Below are positions 34,242-42,072 of a stretch of DNA of 64,000 bases, one piece after another; position 1 is the stretch's first letter; each line of letters opens with the position of its first letter. Source of the DNA: COE1 sp910588595 (GTDB lineage Bacteria > Bacillota > Clostridia > Lachnospirales > Lachnospiraceae); NCBI GenBank assembly GCA_948957135.1, contig CARDBT010000011.1:22544-86543 (forward strand). The letters run 5' to 3'. Below the pieces are notes generated by a model. The model did not search any database, was not told the origin of the DNA, and saw only the letters and a program-made list of their open reading frames with translations. The translations under genes were made by a program, and so were the position numbers.

Positions 34242-35026
34242 CTTTCTATATTCTCACACAACTTCAAAATATGATCCATCCGGATCTGCAGCTTCCCCCC
34301 GTAAATATTGACGGGCACAGGGGTTGTCAAATCATGGGTCTGCGCATAGATATCACGCTCAAAGAAAAAGACGACAAGCCGCTTTTTGTATGGATCGAGT
34401 ATCCAATACTCGCGCACTCCGGCGCTCTCGTACTTCTCGAGTTTCTTAAAATAGTCCTTCCGTTTTGTCAATGTGGAGATCACCTCCAGCACAAAATCCG
34501 GCGCGCCGAACACTCTGCCTTTCAAGATCTTCTCATTGCTGCAGAGTACCAGTACATCTGGCTGTACCATCGTTTTGTTGTCACAATCGAGCTGCACATC
34601 GATCGGTGACATAACTGCCTCGCACTTCCCGTTGTTGTCCGTGATATAGTTTGCGATCTGCCTGTAAATCTCCCCCGCGATCTTCTGATGGTCAAATGTC
34701 GGCGCTTCCACATCGTAGATCACTCCGTCGATCAGCTCCACACGCCTCTCCTCCGGCAAGTCAAAATAGTCCTCAATGGTATATCCGCCCTGTTTCTTTT
34801 CCTGTGGACTGCCATACGAAAAAGCTGCGCTGTCATTCAGCATCATATTGCCATCATGGTCCTTCAGCACCTGCTGCAATGCCTGCAGTGTCGCGTACCG
34901 CGGATGTTGCGTATCCCCCGAGAAGATCTTCTGGACAGTTCCCAGCGGCACGCCGGACAGCTCCGAGATCTGTGCATAGCTGTAGCCCTTCTGCAGTTTC
35001 TTCTGTTTCATTTCCTCTATCGTCAT
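34238..35026 (-). CDS. HTH-Uma2 fusion (putative PD-(D/E)XK endonuclease)
   Basis: 262 residues from the ATG at 35026, supported by AGGAGG 7 bases before. Residues 1-60 are an XRE-like helix-turn-helix (YSYAQISELSGVPLGTVQKIF). Residues 85-262 form a Uma2/DUF820 domain with VELIDGVIYDVEAPT, PDVLVLCS and the LEVIS/YWILDP segments that give the D...E-x-x nuclease core. Uma2 proteins are predicted endonucleases of unknown role, hugely expanded in cyanobacteria. The HTH suggests self-regulation or site targeting. A short DprA-like protein follows directly. Confidence 0.85.
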   Translation of the reverse strand: MTIEEMKQKKLQKGYSYAQISELSGVPLGTVQKIFSGDTQHPRYATLQALQQVLKDHDGNMMLNDSAAFSYGSPQEKKQGGYTIEDYFDLPEERRVELIDGVIYDVEAPTFDHQKIAGEIYRQIANYITDNNGKCEAVMSPIDVQLDCDNKTMVQPDVLVLCSNEKILKGRVFGAPDFVLEVISTLTKRKDYFKKLEKYESAGVREYWILDPYKKRLVVFFFERDIYAQTHDLTTPVPVNIYGGKLQIRMDHILKLCENIER

Positions 35027-35217
35027 ATCTGCTCCTCCTGCCAATCCCTACATATATAATACATATGTTCTACTCATTTGTCAACCGTTTTATTTCTGTT
35101 TTGTTTCCATTTTATTTCCTTTTGTCCGCTTCAGTATCATATATAACATATTTGCTAAGGATACACATGTGGGCAGGGAAAAGACTCCCAGCAATACCTG
35201 GAAGTCTCAATCATTCG

Positions 35218-36096
35218 CTACCATACCGATATCTGCATTGGCTCACCTGCCTGCCCGTCACACAGCTGTTTCCCTGCAGGCAGCAGAACCGTCTGCGCGA
35301 TAAGCTCCCTCGCCACATAGAGCATACTGTCTGCCCTGGCACTCATACTCCACTTGACCAGCGCCATCCCCCCCTGTTCGATCTCGATACACGTAATGCA
35401 CCGAGGATGGACACAGCTGCCTGTATTATAATAGAAAGACGGTTCAGCCGGCATTACAGGGCGGTGCGTGTGACCCGTGATCAAAATGCGCCTGTTTTCA
35501 GAAGCCCAGCGGTTTAACTTTGTCTCACACTTGTTTTTCACACGATAGTTCTTTGCCGCGCTGGTCGGATCCAGCACACCCATATTTTCCAAAGGTCTCC
35601 ACACATATCGTACCAGAAAACATGCGATCCGCCAGAAAGTCGAGTTGAGCAGGCTTGCCTGGTGCCCATGTGTCAGATACAGGGCGCGCTGCGGCATATT
35701 GGCAGGATACAGTATGATACTCTCGTAAAATGGAAACGGAACTGACGGCTGCTTTTTCTTTTTCACCATATCGTGGTTTCCATAGATCAGATATAGCCTA
35801 TTTTCTCTGTATAGCCGCATAAACAGATCAAATACATCATCATGAACCTCAATGATCGTCCTCATGCTGCGGTTTTCCCAGAGTTCATCTCCATCCCCAA
35901 GTTCAATATAGGTAAACCCTCTATTGATGTAATATTTTACCGCTGCCAGATACAGATGCTGATTTTTCAAAAAATTGTCCGAGGATGTTCCAACGCCTCT
36001 GTGACAGTCACTCATCAGCACATATCGGGAGCGATACGTGAGCGGCAGAACCGGAGCATCTATAAAAGCATGCTCCAGTCTGGAAGATACACTCAT
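35218..36096 (-). CDS. Metallophosphoesterase family protein
   Basis: 292 residues. The calcineurin-like motifs are present: SDCHRG near residue 29 (Asp and His), GDGDEL near 67, GNHD near 106, THGH near 145 and GHTHRP near 210. Two metal ions are expected at the active site. Substrate is unknown; UDP-2,3-diacylglucosamine-type or nucleotide targets are both possible. Its ATG overlaps the stop of the DUF4474 gene (ATGA), so they form an operon. Confidence 0.88.
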   Translation of the reverse strand: MSVSSRLEHAFIDAPVLPLTYRSRYVLMSDCHRGVGTSSDNFLKNQHLYLAAVKYYINRGFTYIELGDGDELWENRSMRTIIEVHDDVFDLFMRLYRENRLYLIYGNHDMVKKKKQPSVPFPFYESIILYPANMPQRALYLTHGHQASLLNSTFWRIACFLVRYVWRPLENMGVLDPTSAAKNYRVKNKCETKLNRWASENRRILITGHTHRPVMPAEPSFYYNTGSCVHPRCITCIEIEQGGMALVKWSMSARADSMLYVARELIAQTVLLPAGKQLCDGQAGEPMQISVW

Positions 36097-37028
36097 AGCC
36101 GCCCCTTCTTACAGCATCTTTTCCGGCAGCTGCGCCTGTTCCTATGGCAGTGCCTGTGATATCGGCGCATCCTGAGCAGCTTCCTGAAAGCCACCGGCAG
36201 AAAATAGTACAGACACAATACTCTGTCCTCTGTACACTGGAAAGGTCTCGTGACCCACAGATACAGCCTGCAGAAAATCTTGTTCTTCCACTGGGAAAAA
36301 CGGCGCCAGAAACGTGTGCACAGCTTGTAATGCTTCTTTACTGAACAGGTGAAGTTCACTGTCACGCAGAAACCGTTAACCACAAAATCCTGCTCTGTGT
36401 ATCCTGCACCGCTCAGCGCGTTCACAAATGCGCTCTGCATTCGCCTGTCCGTGAATCTGATCGTCGCCTTCATTTCCAGCTCGGACGGCCATACAAAACA
36501 TCCTGGGAAAAAGGCTGTCAGCCACCAGTGTGTCTGCGTGACCTGTACACAGCCGCCATTTCTGCCGCAGAGCGTAAACGAACATTTCAACAGTTCCTCG
36601 TCGGATGCCGCTGTAAACAGGGTCGTCTTATACTCCTTTTCGGGGACGATCCCATCCGCATGGTAGATCCCGATCTCCGCCCCTGCATTGATGCCATACT
36701 GCCCTTTCCAGAACTCGATCAGCCAAGTCCTGCCATTATGATCAAAATATACTGGCAATGAATCGAACACCATCTGAAAACGCGGCGCCATATAGTCGTA
36801 GAACCAGGTATACCCCGCCTCCCGCTGCCACGCGTCCAATGTGCTGGAAAAGAAACCGTATTTGTCATGATAACAATAACCGAACGGTCTGACGATCTCG
36901 TCTACCTTGCAGCATTTGTGGCACTGGTCCATGCACCGGATCCTGCAGACAATCTTCTTCTTGCGCCACCAGAAGAAAACACTGCAAAAAAGTGCCATGA
37001 GTAATAAGATCACTAACAATAGATACAT
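36093..37028 (-). CDS. DUF4474 domain protein with N-terminal membrane anchor
   Basis: 311 residues. One membrane helix (2-22) is followed by basic and Cys-rich sequence and then the DUF4474 region near residues 40-210, with its FSSTLDAWQREAGYTWFYDY, YFDHNGRTWLIEFWKGQYG and THWWLTAFFPG segments. The C-terminus is very basic and Cys-rich (about 265-311), which is odd and could be zinc-binding or nucleic-acid-contacting. The family is largely confined to Clostridia and has no known function. It is coupled to the metallophosphoesterase gene. Confidence 0.8.
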   Translation of the reverse strand: MYLLLVILLLMALFCSVFFWWRKKKIVCRIRCMDQCHKCCKVDEIVRPFGYCYHDKYGFFSSTLDAWQREAGYTWFYDYMAPRFQMVFDSLPVYFDHNGRTWLIEFWKGQYGINAGAEIGIYHADGIVPEKEYKTTLFTAASDEELLKCSFTLCGRNGGCVQVTQTHWWLTAFFPGCFVWPSELEMKATIRFTDRRMQSAFVNALSGAGYTEQDFVVNGFCVTVNFTCSVKKHYKLCTRFWRRFSQWKNKIFCRLYLWVTRPFQCTEDRVLCLYYFLPVAFRKLLRMRRYHRHCHRNRRSCRKRCCKKGRL

Positions 37029-37365
37029 AAGTCATATTCCAATCTACTATTTTATTATAGTTTATGTCGAAATATGACTAAACGTGTAAAATTTTCTTTA
37101 TTTCTTGGTAAATGCTTTCCGTCAGATATGCAAAGTCCCCTCCTTGACTTCGCACTACCCTTATAATATAATATTCCGAAAAGTAAGTCATTCCTGATCA
37201 GCAAAGTGAACCCGAAACACAAAACAAAAGAAAGGAAACCACGAAATGCTTTCCCACAGATGACATACGCCGAATAGCTTTGCTCTATCATGTTGAAGAC
37301 GATTTTGAAATCCGCTGATTTTGCGCCGCAGAGAAAAAGAATCCTATTTTCCTGCGGCGTGAAAA
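37029..37365. other. Intergenic region of 337 bp, promoter only
   Basis: On the minus strand TTTAGT (37077-37082) and a perfect TATAAT (37054-37059) with a 17-bp spacer would serve the DUF4474 gene. A 78-codon frame at 37055-37291 lacks a ribosome binding site and recognisable sequence. Near the gatB side, ATCCTATTTTCCTGCGGCG is preceded by GCCGCAG, a weak hairpin that might end the gatB transcript. I see nothing else. Confidence 0.5.
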
Positions 37366-38796
37366 TTATAGTAGTTCCCTCAGGATCTGATTGACTGACG
37401 CAGGGTCCGCCTTGCCCTTCATCGCCTTCATGGTCTGTCCCACGAGGAATCCGATCGCCTTTTCCTTGCCGTTTCGGTAGTCCTCCACGGACTGCGGGTT
37501 TGACGCGATCACCTCGCCGATCGTCGCTCTGAGCGCACCCTCGTCGTTCACGGTCTTTAAGCCCTTTTCCTCCACGTACTGCTCCGGATCGATATTCCCG
37601 GCAAACATCACCTCAAACACTTCCTTGGCGACGGTCAGGTTCACCGCCTTGCTGTCCACGAGCCGGATCAGCTTCGCGAGATTTTCCGGGGAGAAAAGGA
37701 TCTCCTCCGGATCCATGTTCTTTTCCTTTAACAGCCTGAGTGTCTCGCCCATCAGCCAGTTTGACACCTTTTTGGGCTGACCGCAGATCGCCACAGTCTC
37801 CTCAAACAAATCTGCCATATGCTTCGAATCCGTAATGATACCGATATCGTACTCCGGTATGTCAAACTCTCTTCTGTAGCGCTCCATCTTCTCCTCCCGA
37901 AACTCCGGCTGGCTGTCCCTGATCTGCTTTATCCACTCGTCACTGATGTAGACGGGGACAAGATCGGGATCCGGGAAATATCGGTAATCCTGCGCGTCCT
38001 CCTTGGAGCGCATCGCGTAGGAGTACTCTTTTGCGTCGTCCCACCGCCTCGTCTCCTGCACAACCTGCTGCCCCGACTCCAGCAGGTCGATCTGCCGCTC
38101 GCGCTCACCCGCGATCGCGTGTGTGATCGCACGGAACGAGTTGAGGTTCTTCATCTCCGTGCGCGTGCCAAATCCCGCTGCACCCACTTCCCTGACCGAG
38201 AGGTTCACGTCCGCGCGCATGGAACCTTCGTTCAATTTGCAGTCGGATGCGCCGAGATACTGTATGATCATGCGCAGCTTTTCGAGATAGGCGATGACCT
38301 CCTCCGCGCTGCGCATGTCCGGCTCCGACACGATCTCGATCAGGGGCACGCCGGAGCGGTTGTAATCCACCAGTGAACAGTCCTCCCACTCGTCGTGGAT
38401 CAGCTTCCCGGCGTCCTCCTCCATGTGGATCTCATGGATCCCTATGGACTTTTTCCCCGCCGCAGTCTCGATCTCCACATGACCGTCCCTGCAAATCGGC
38501 AGGTAGAGCTGGCTGATCTGGTAATTCTGCGGGTTATCGGGATAAAAATAATTCTTCCTGTCAAACTTACAGCACTGTGTCACCGCACAGTTTGTGGCGA
38601 GTCCGACCGCCACCGCATAGTTCACGACCTGTCTGTTCAGCACGGGCAGCGAGCCCGGCATACCTGTACATACCGGGCAGGTGTGCGTGTTGGGCGCCCC
38701 GCCGAACGCGGTGGAGCAGCCGCAGAAGATCTTTGTCTTCGTCGCAAGTTCCACATGGACTTCCAGACCGATCACGGTCTCATATTGTTTTGCCAT
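37366..38796 (-). CDS. gatB: Aspartyl/glutamyl-tRNA amidotransferase subunit B
   Basis: 476 residues, the usual length. The N-terminus ETVIGLEVHVELATKTKIFC, the metal-binding Cys/His region, FDRKNYFYPDNPQNYQISQ, and the C-terminal YqeY-like helical domain are all typical of GatB. It binds the misacylated tRNA and phosphorylates the Asp or Glu side chain for amidation with ammonia from GatA. A GGAGAGGG site lies before the ATG. It ends the aspS-gatC-(rpn)-gatA-gatB array, 87 bases after gatA. Confidence 0.95.
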   Translation of the reverse strand: MAKQYETVIGLEVHVELATKTKIFCGCSTAFGGAPNTHTCPVCTGMPGSLPVLNRQVVNYAVAVGLATNCAVTQCCKFDRKNYFYPDNPQNYQISQLYLPICRDGHVEIETAAGKKSIGIHEIHMEEDAGKLIHDEWEDCSLVDYNRSGVPLIEIVSEPDMRSAEEVIAYLEKLRMIIQYLGASDCKLNEGSMRADVNLSVREVGAAGFGTRTEMKNLNSFRAITHAIAGERERQIDLLESGQQVVQETRRWDDAKEYSYAMRSKEDAQDYRYFPDPDLVPVYISDEWIKQIRDSQPEFREEKMERYRREFDIPEYDIGIITDSKHMADLFEETVAICGQPKKVSNWLMGETLRLLKEKNMDPEEILFSPENLAKLIRLVDSKAVNLTVAKEVFEVMFAGNIDPEQYVEEKGLKTVNDEGALRATIGEVIASNPQSVEDYRNGKEKAIGFLVGQTMKAMKGKADPASVNQILRELL

Positions 38797-38883
38797 TGTT
38801 CCCTCTCCTTAACCTTTCATTTGAAATCAAGTATCGAGTATCGGGTATCGCACAAGCCGCAATGCGGCATACTTGTCGCGATC

Positions 38884-40323
38884 TCAGCCCCCTCTGTTCT
38901 GTTCATAGGTGTACGCCGCCTGTATCAGCCTCTTTTCCTGAAAACTGTCCGCGATCAGCTGCAGACCGATCGGCAGCCCCCCGGAATCCGTTCCGCACGG
39001 AACCGAGATCCCCGGCAGCCCTGCCAGGTTCACGGATATCGTATAGATATCCCCGAGATACATTTTCAGCGGATCCGACAGGCTCTCCCCGAGCTTCGGC
39101 GCAGTCGTGGGCGCCACCGGTCCGAGAATCAGGTCATACTTTGCAAAGGCGTCATCGAATGCCTTTTTGATCATCGCCTTCACTTTCAGCGCCTTGAGGT
39201 AATAAGCGTCATAGTACCCGGAGCTGAGCACGAACGAACCGAGCATGATCCTGCGCTTCACCTCCGCGCCAAAGCCCTCGGAGCGCGTCTTTTTGTACAT
39301 GTTGTGAAGCCCCTCGCACGCATCAGTCCTATGCCCGTATTTGACACCATCAAAGCGTTCCAGATTCGAGCTTGCCTCCGCCGACGCGATCGTGTAATAT
39401 GCCGGGATCGCGTACTCGACGAGGCTCAAGTCAAACATTTCGACGACAGCCCCCCGCTCTTCCAACACCTTCGCCGCCGCCAGCACCGCCTCCTTCACTT
39501 CCGCGTCAAGTCCCTCGCCAAGATAATCCCTCGGAATCCCGATCTTCATGCCGCTGACATCATCGACCAGCGCCGATGTGAAGTCGGTGTCCTCCCGCCT
39601 GACCGATGTCGAGTCCTTCGAGTCATGCGACGCGATCAGCTCGAGCACCGCAGCGCAGTCCGCCACATTCTTTGTCAGAGGTCCGATCTGGTCGAGCGAG
39701 GAACCGTACGCGATCAGCCCATAGCGCGAGACCGTGCCGTATGTGGGTTTCAGACCGACCACGCCGCAGAACGATGCCGGCTGTCTGATCGAACCGCCCG
39801 TGTCTGAACCGAGCGCGAAGAAACACTCGCCCGCCGCCACTGCCGCCGCGGAACCGCCCGACGAGCCGCCCGGCACATGCGCCGTGTTCCACGGATTCCT
39901 GGTCTCGCCGTACGCGGAAGTCTCCGTCGTGGAACCCATCGCAAACTCGTCCATATTCGTCTTGCCGATGATCACTGCACCCGCCTTCTCGAGACTGACC
40001 ACCGCCTCCGCCGAAAATGTCGGCACAAAATGCGCTAACATTTTCGAGGCGCAGGTGGTGAGCAGATCCTGTGTGCATATGTTGTCCTTGACCGCCACCG
40101 GAACGCCCGCGAGCAGCCCTGTCAGCTCCCCCTTTTCAATTTTTGCCTGCGCTGCCGCTGCCGCCCTCATCGCCTGCTCCCTGTCGATCGTCACGTAGGC
40201 ATTGATGTCCTTCTCCCGCGCATCGATCCTTGCGAGCACCGCCTCCATGGCATCTGTCGCAGTGACCCTGCCCTCCCTGATCGCCGCGGAAAGCTCCACG
40301 GCACTGTATTCTAAAATATCCAT
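38884..40323 (-). CDS. gatA: Aspartyl/glutamyl-tRNA amidotransferase subunit A
   Basis: 479 residues of the amidase signature family. The catalytic triad is visible: Lys in VAVKDNICT near residue 74, the cis-Ser in GGSSGGSAAAVAAGE near 150 and the nucleophile Ser in GSDTGGSIRQPASF near 173. It hydrolyses glutamine and channels ammonia to GatB. GGAGACTGTGT precedes the ATG. The gene is cut off from gatC by an Rpn-type gene and its terminator, so a separate promoter or read-through is needed; I could not identify a convincing promoter in the gap. Confidence 0.95.
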   Translation of the reverse strand: MDILEYSAVELSAAIREGRVTATDAMEAVLARIDAREKDINAYVTIDREQAMRAAAAAQAKIEKGELTGLLAGVPVAVKDNICTQDLLTTCASKMLAHFVPTFSAEAVVSLEKAGAVIIGKTNMDEFAMGSTTETSAYGETRNPWNTAHVPGGSSGGSAAAVAAGECFFALGSDTGGSIRQPASFCGVVGLKPTYGTVSRYGLIAYGSSLDQIGPLTKNVADCAAVLELIASHDSKDSTSVRREDTDFTSALVDDVSGMKIGIPRDYLGEGLDAEVKEAVLAAAKVLEERGAVVEMFDLSLVEYAIPAYYTIASAEASSNLERFDGVKYGHRTDACEGLHNMYKKTRSEGFGAEVKRRIMLGSFVLSSGYYDAYYLKALKVKAMIKKAFDDAFAKYDLILGPVAPTTAPKLGESLSDPLKMYLGDIYTISVNLAGLPGISVPCGTDSGGLPIGLQLIADSFQEKRLIQAAYTYEQNRGG

Positions 40324-40512
40324 ACACAGTCTCCAATCCGAAAAACCGCCGCCGCAGTTCTTCTAAACACCCTTTAACTTCATCATGCAAATATGGTTTT
40401 GCACAGATCCCTGCAGGGATCTATTCAATCGAGTAGGGGAGCGACCTTCTCCACTGCTCGCCGCGCGCCCCGTGCGCCGCCTTGCGGCTTAGTTCCTCTG
40501 CACGGGGCTGCG
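40324..40512. other. Highly structured non-coding gap between rpn-type gene and gatA
   Basis: The segment carries a perfect 18-bp palindrome AGATCCCTGCAGGGATCT (40405-40422), CCCCGTGC (40468-40475) paired with GCACGGGG (40500-40507), and inside it GCCGC / GCGGC (40476-40488). It is notably GC-rich compared with other intergenic DNA here. It could be a dispersed repeat that came with the Rpn-type gene, or a structured RNA. No gene is convincing; an 84-codon frame at 40136-40390 mostly overlaps gatA in another frame. Confidence 0.5.
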
Positions 40513-40516
40513 CAGA

Positions 40517-40541
40517 AAAAGGGACTCACAGAGAGTCCCTT
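40517..40541 (-). terminator. Terminator after the Rpn-type gene
   Basis: On the minus strand AAGGGACTC pairs perfectly with GAGTCCCTT across a 5-nt loop and is followed by further T residues. It lies about 28 bases after the stop of the Rpn-type gene and inside the gatCAB array. Confidence 0.82.
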
Positions 40542-40568
40542 ACCTGATAACATCTTTCTGCAAAGGTA

Positions 40569-41567
40569 TCAGTGATCAAGATCCACACCATGATCTGTCA
40601 AAACCTTTCTAATCTCTTCCTCGCTTGTACTCATTGCCTGCGCGATCATAACCAGACTTGCCCCCACCCTGTAAAAATTGATGATAGCTTCTTCTTTCGC
40701 TTTGCCGGAACCCATTTTTTCGCCTATTCTTTCACCTTTCTCCAATAATCCCTGCCCTAAATTGCACATCACTTCCACTTCCTCTCTTAACCCCTTGTCG
40801 ATGTCTATGCCAAAATCATCTGACAGCATCCAGAACCGTTCCCTGTTATTCAACTTCACTGCAAACAGCGTATTGAGCATCCTGCACAGATCCCTGCTGT
40901 CTGTTTCCTCCGGGCTGCTCTCCGCCGCTTCCTCCGGCTGACCTGTTATACCCGCAATCACAATGTTTACCAAATCGGTTCCCCCGGTCCATCTATATTT
41001 TCCATACAGGGTATCCTGCACTAAATGAATATGGTTCACACTGTTGTTCTCCATGTTCGCAACGATCCAGATAGAGTACACCTTTACCATGTCATCGAAC
41101 TTCATATGTTCGAATTCCCTCTGTTTCTGTGCACTGATCAGCCTGCACGCATAAAAAACGGCTCGGTTGGACAGCTTATAACCTGTCGGTTGATCCTTCT
41201 GCATCTCAACATTGATGATGATACCATATACTCCTTTCGAATCGCCGGAAGTCTTTACTTTAAACAGGATATCATATCGCAACAATCCCTCGTTGTCCTC
41301 AGCATTCTCTGTATTGAGGCCTGTGATTCGCTCTCCTTTCGCTCTGTTTGTATGCCCCTGGTCCACGGGAACTTTACTGATATAGACTTCACCTTCTATC
41401 AACTCCGCAATGTCCTTCACATGCATCCCTTTGAACGCTTCCACGGTCTTTGACAGAATAAAGGCAAGTACCGTCTTATACCCCAGCGCTTTCTTTGCCC
41501 GCTCATCATACTGCATGGCAAGCTCCCATGCAGCTTCTGCAGCCGTGCTGTTTATCTCTTTTGTCAT
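40569..41567 (-). CDS. Rpn-type PD-(D/E)XK nuclease / putative transposase
   Basis: 332 residues. The N-terminal 200 residues match the Rpn/YhgA-like family: RYDILFKVK provides the Asp and INVEMQKD the Glu-x-Gln core near residue 120, followed by the typical helical C-terminus with a run of charged, repeat-like segments (LEKGERIGEKMGSGKAKEEA). Rpn proteins in E. coli promote RecA-independent recombination; they are common as variable, mobile genes. It is inserted between gatC and gatA, with AGGAGGAG before its ATG and its own terminator after its stop. Confidence 0.85.
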   Translation of the reverse strand: MTKEINSTAAEAAWELAMQYDERAKKALGYKTVLAFILSKTVEAFKGMHVKDIAELIEGEVYISKVPVDQGHTNRAKGERITGLNTENAEDNEGLLRYDILFKVKTSGDSKGVYGIIINVEMQKDQPTGYKLSNRAVFYACRLISAQKQREFEHMKFDDMVKVYSIWIVANMENNSVNHIHLVQDTLYGKYRWTGGTDLVNIVIAGITGQPEEAAESSPEETDSRDLCRMLNTLFAVKLNNRERFWMLSDDFGIDIDKGLREEVEVMCNLGQGLLEKGERIGEKMGSGKAKEEAIINFYRVGASLVMIAQAMSTSEEEIRKVLTDHGVDLDH

Positions 41568-41700
41568 TTACTCCTCCTGACATGCATTTTATCCGTTTTC
41601 AGCGGATTCCCAATGTAACACAGACCCCTCTATGCGTTTATATTATAGCATGCCAGAAACTGTTGATGCAATCGGACTTTACTTATATCACCTATATCTT

Positions 41701-41994
41701 TCACTCAAAAGTTTTCGGCACCATGAACATATTGTCCTTCACGCCGGGCGCATTTCTCAGCGTTTTCTCACTCTCATCACCGTTTGTCACCACATCCTCG
41801 CGGAACACGTTCTGCACCGGAAATACATGTGACATCGGCTCGATGCCTGTCGTGTCAAGCTCCGCCAGCTTGTCGATATAGTCGAGCATCTTTCCCATGT
41901 CCTTCTTTGCCTGTTCCCGCTCCTCGTCCGAAAGCTCCAGCTTGGCGAGGATCCCTACATACTCGATCGTCTCATCCGTAATCTTATCTGCCAT
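41701..41994 (-). CDS. gatC: Aspartyl/glutamyl-tRNA amidotransferase subunit C
   Basis: 97 residues of the usual length. The start ITDETIEYVGILAKLELSDEE and the C-terminal MSHVFPVQNVFREDVV segment are standard for GatC, the small subunit that wraps around and stabilises GatA-GatB. CAGGAGGACAAT precedes the ATG. It follows aspS by 78 bases, an interval containing a short tandem repeat, and precedes the Rpn-type gene by about 130 bases. Confidence 0.93.
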   Translation of the reverse strand: MADKITDETIEYVGILAKLELSDEEREQAKKDMGKMLDYIDKLAELDTTGIEPMSHVFPVQNVFREDVVTNGDESEKTLRNAPGVKDNMFMVPKTFE

Positions 41995-42010
41995 ATTGTC
42001 CTCCTGGTTC

Positions 42011-42052
42011 TATATTCCATGTTTTATATTCCATGTTTTATATTCCATATAG
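42011..42052. repeat. Three tandem copies of a 14-bp unit
   Basis: TATATTCCATGTTT occurs twice exactly (42011-42024, 42025-42038) and once with a changed end (42039-42052). It lies between aspS and gatC, just in front of the gatC ribosome binding site. Unit number could vary between strains. Confidence 0.85.
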
Positions 42053-42072
42053 AACGCCTGCCCCTGGCGTTT

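Noticed and set aside
37055..37291. A 78-codon minus-strand frame upstream of DUF4474
   Set aside because: It begins without a ribosome binding site and overlaps the promoter.
38395..39807. A 470-codon plus-strand frame opposite gatB and gatA
   Set aside because: It spans two real genes and their gap on the other strand and is very rich in Arg and His.
31189..41567. A defence island built from RecQ, DprA-like, Uma2 and Rpn-type genes
   Set aside because: RecQ has its own promoter and housekeeping features, and the metallophosphoesterase, DUF4474 and gatAB genes interrupt the set; only the Uma2/DprA pair is kept as a candidate.
42011..42052. Possible CRISPR array
   Set aside because: The units are tandem without spacers and are too short.
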